In this document: positions 53,676-55,005 of the stretch, in pieces
Layout: each line of letters opens with the position of its first letter
Position numbering within the stretch: the stretch's first letter is position 1
DNA from: an uncultured Alphaproteobacteria bacterium
GTDB lineage: Bacteria > Pseudomonadota > Alphaproteobacteria > RUG11792
Assembly: GCA_910588255.1 (NCBI GenBank)
Contig: CAJUOM010000004.1
Span: forward strand, 1 to 55,005
Length of the DNA stretch: 55,005 nucleotides
Direction of reading: 5' to 3'
Program-made: the position numbers and the translations under genes
Notes under the pieces: model-generated
The model's input: the letters and a program-made list of their open reading frames with translations, nothing else
Told to the model about the DNA's origin: nothing
The model's database searches: none

Positions 53676-54180
53676 TAAGAAATATAAAATTATATTTAAT
53701 CTTATAAAAACAAACAGCTCTGTGTTTTTGATTTTTATTTCAATGTTTATTATATGGAATGCTATCTCTCTATATAAATCTGATTTGTTTAATAAATTGC
53801 AAGAATCTGAATTACTCATAGAGCCTATTAAATCTTTTGATAAAGAAACAATAAAATTTATTTCTGAACATGATTTTTCAAATAAAAAGATTAAGTTTCG
53901 TAAATTTATTGAAAATCTTGCAGATCATAATTTGGGAATAATAACTAAAGTCTCGAAATCTGATGAAATAAAAACAGATGCTTTTCGTAAAATCCAATAT
54001 AAAATAAGAGGCTATTTTTGGCATGATAAGTTTGTATTTAAATTCATTGATGAACTTCAAAATTTTCATCCCGGATTTTTGAAATTATTAAACATTGATA
54101 TGGATAAATTTTCAAAAATAAATATATTCAAACCATCTATAAAATTGGAGTTAATATGCGAAATATTTCAAAGATCCTAA
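53659..54180 (+). CDS. PilO/GspM-like inner-membrane protein
   Basis: 173 residues (start at 53659; an ATG at 53668 is equally possible). One membrane helix at about 20-40 (VFLIFISMFIIWNAISLY), then a coiled stretch and a periplasmic alpha/beta domain. This is the shape of PilO or GspM, the partner of PilN or GspL. It overlaps the upstream gene by 17 nt and the next by 25 nt, a tight three-gene unit. The function is inferred from architecture and order. Confidence 0.6.
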   Translation: MKIMINKKYKIIFNLIKTNSSVFLIFISMFIIWNAISLYKSDLFNKLQESELLIEPIKSFDKETIKFISEHDFSNKKIKFRKFIENLADHNLGIITKVSKSDEIKTDAFRKIQYKIRGYFWHDKFVFKFIDELQNFHPGFLKLLNIDMDKFSKINIFKPSIKLELICEIFQRS

Positions 54181-54476
54181 TTATCTTCCTTATCATGAGT
54201 CCAAATTTTACAAATTCTGAAGAATCTATGTTTATGTCAGATGATGACTCAAAAAAGATATTATCAATGCTGAAAGAAAATAAAAAACCTATGAGCAATA
54301 ATTTAAAAGTCACTGGAATTGTATTTATTGACGAAGCAAATTGGATTGTTTGGATAAATAACACCCCATATAGCTCTATTGGAGAAAACGGTGATTTTTC
54401 CATAGATGAAGTTAGTGAAAGCGAAGTCGTCATAACTAAAAATGATGGAAAAACCTTAACTCTCTCGGTTGATTAA
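54156..54476 (+). CDS. PilP/GspC-like periplasmic protein
   Basis: 106 residues with a leader (ILIIFLIMSPNFTNS). The domain at about 48-105 (LKVTGIVFIDEANWIVWINNTPYSS ... VVITKNDGKTLTLSVD) matches the small beta-barrel seen in PilP and in the HR domain of GspC: GI..ID...W.VWIN....... followed by V......GK...L. It would link the inner-membrane platform to the outer-membrane channel. Third gene of the overlapping cluster. Confidence 0.6.
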   Translation: MRNISKILIIFLIMSPNFTNSEESMFMSDDDSKKILSMLKENKKPMSNNLKVTGIVFIDEANWIVWINNTPYSSIGENGDFSIDEVSESEVVITKNDGKTLTLSVD

Positions 54477-54498
54477 TAAGAATTAAAATCCCGGAATC

Positions 54499-55005
54499 TC
54501 ATTCAGACGAGACTCCAGATAGTTTAAAGAAGACTGTTTTTATATCAACCTTCATAATAATTTGTTCCGTGTGCTTGATTATACTCCTGTATGGATGAAT
54601 ACCATATTTTGCCATAATTATACTATCTTTCAGTTGCTGCTCAATGGCTGATAAGATGTCTTTTTCACAGTTTGGAATAATAAAAGCTCCTGTTTCTATA
54701 GTTCCCTCTGTTGTCGAAACAGCGGAAGGGTTGCTATATCTATACTGATTCTGCTCTTCTGTTAGAGTAAAAAGATGTATCGATGCATCTGCTTTTGCCC
54801 GAAGCTCAAAAACAATCAAGTTGATATTACCGTATGTGCCACTGTAATCCGTAAAAGTGATTGGTTCTGATAAAATTGTGTTCAGATTTCCTTCAGGTTG
54901 GCCAGTTTCGAGTTTTGGGGATATATCAATATCTCCAGGAGCCGACAACCTAAACTGAGCACGTCTGACCCAACAATCATTTACATCATCGTAGGTATAA
55001 GAGAA
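54499..55005 (-). CDS. partial CDS, unknown protein cut by the window end
   Basis: The minus-strand frame runs without a stop to the right edge; the TTG at 54948 is not a convincing start, since at least 19 more codons (FSYTYDDVNDCWVRR and on) are open upstream. The 168 residues visible are mixed alpha/beta with no recognised motif and no membrane segment; ends FKLSGVSSE. It is convergent with the PilP-like gene, 22 bases apart. The family is unknown; the N-terminus is missing. Confidence 0.5.
   Translation of the reverse strand, partial: FSYTYDDVNDCWVRRAQFRLSAPGDIDISPKLETGQPEGNLNTILSEPITFTDYSGTYGNINLIVFELRAKADASIHLFTLTEEQNQYRYSNPSAVSTTEGTIETGAFIIPNCEKDILSAIEQQLKDSIIMAKYGIHPYRSIIKHTEQIIMKVDIKTVFFKLSGVSSE

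Overview
This AT-rich window (G+C roughly one third or less by eye) comes from an alphaproteobacterium, most likely a host-associated or intracellular one of the Rickettsiales/Holosporales type. The strongest marker is a full-length CtrA response regulator (28700-29413). A mitochondrial-processing-peptidase-like M16 protease, scattered nuo genes, many small overlapping operons, a short RNase D, amino-acid and polyamine uptake genes and many Sec-exported proteins of unknown function agree with this. The exact genus cannot be read from the sequence. The cell envelope is Gram-negative, with LPS and peptidoglycan genes (kdsB, kdsD, lpxA, fabZ, murC, rlpA, ftsZ).

Layout. 1-9 kb: nuoD-rbfA, a repeat island, murC, kdsD-RNase D, a second repeat, then ftsZ-nuoA-Nudix. 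9-13 kb: a secreted acidic protein, a pseudopilin, kdsB, dnaX. 13-25 kb: a SulP transporter, a run of exported proteins (several frameshifted), ndk-pgsA-like-8-oxoguanine glycosylase, an exported Rpn-type nuclease-like protein, a broken trypsin-like protease, an exported leucine-rich-repeat protein, aspS. 25-31 kb: tauE-potD-potC, ctrA, and a mobile-repeat island with an unknown basic protein. 31-41 kb: mnmA-brnQ, the operon M16 protease-rlpA-fba-ABC-F, and the operon infC-secG-fabZ-lpxA. 41-48 kb: two exported proteins, one a GT-A glycosyltransferase-like effector candidate, a VgrG, a UbiA prenyltransferase, an OmpA/MotB-like protein with a frameshift, gmk. 48-55 kb: a group II intron fragment, ffh, a frameshifted exported protein, and a GspL/PilM-PilO-PilP-like assembly cluster.

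Working together. The pseudopilin at 9.9 kb and the inner-membrane assembly genes at 52.6-54.5 kb point to a type II secretion or type IV pilus-like machine whose genes are scattered. About ten Sec-leader proteins of unknown function could be its clients. VgrG points to a type VI-like system elsewhere in the genome. Five exported or envelope genes carry six frame breaks, whereas the cytoplasmic housekeeping genes read through intact. A repeat family built of two modules (called A and B here) occurs at four loci. One copy is bounded by 25-bp inverted repeats. Another carries an unknown 203-residue basic protein between the modules.
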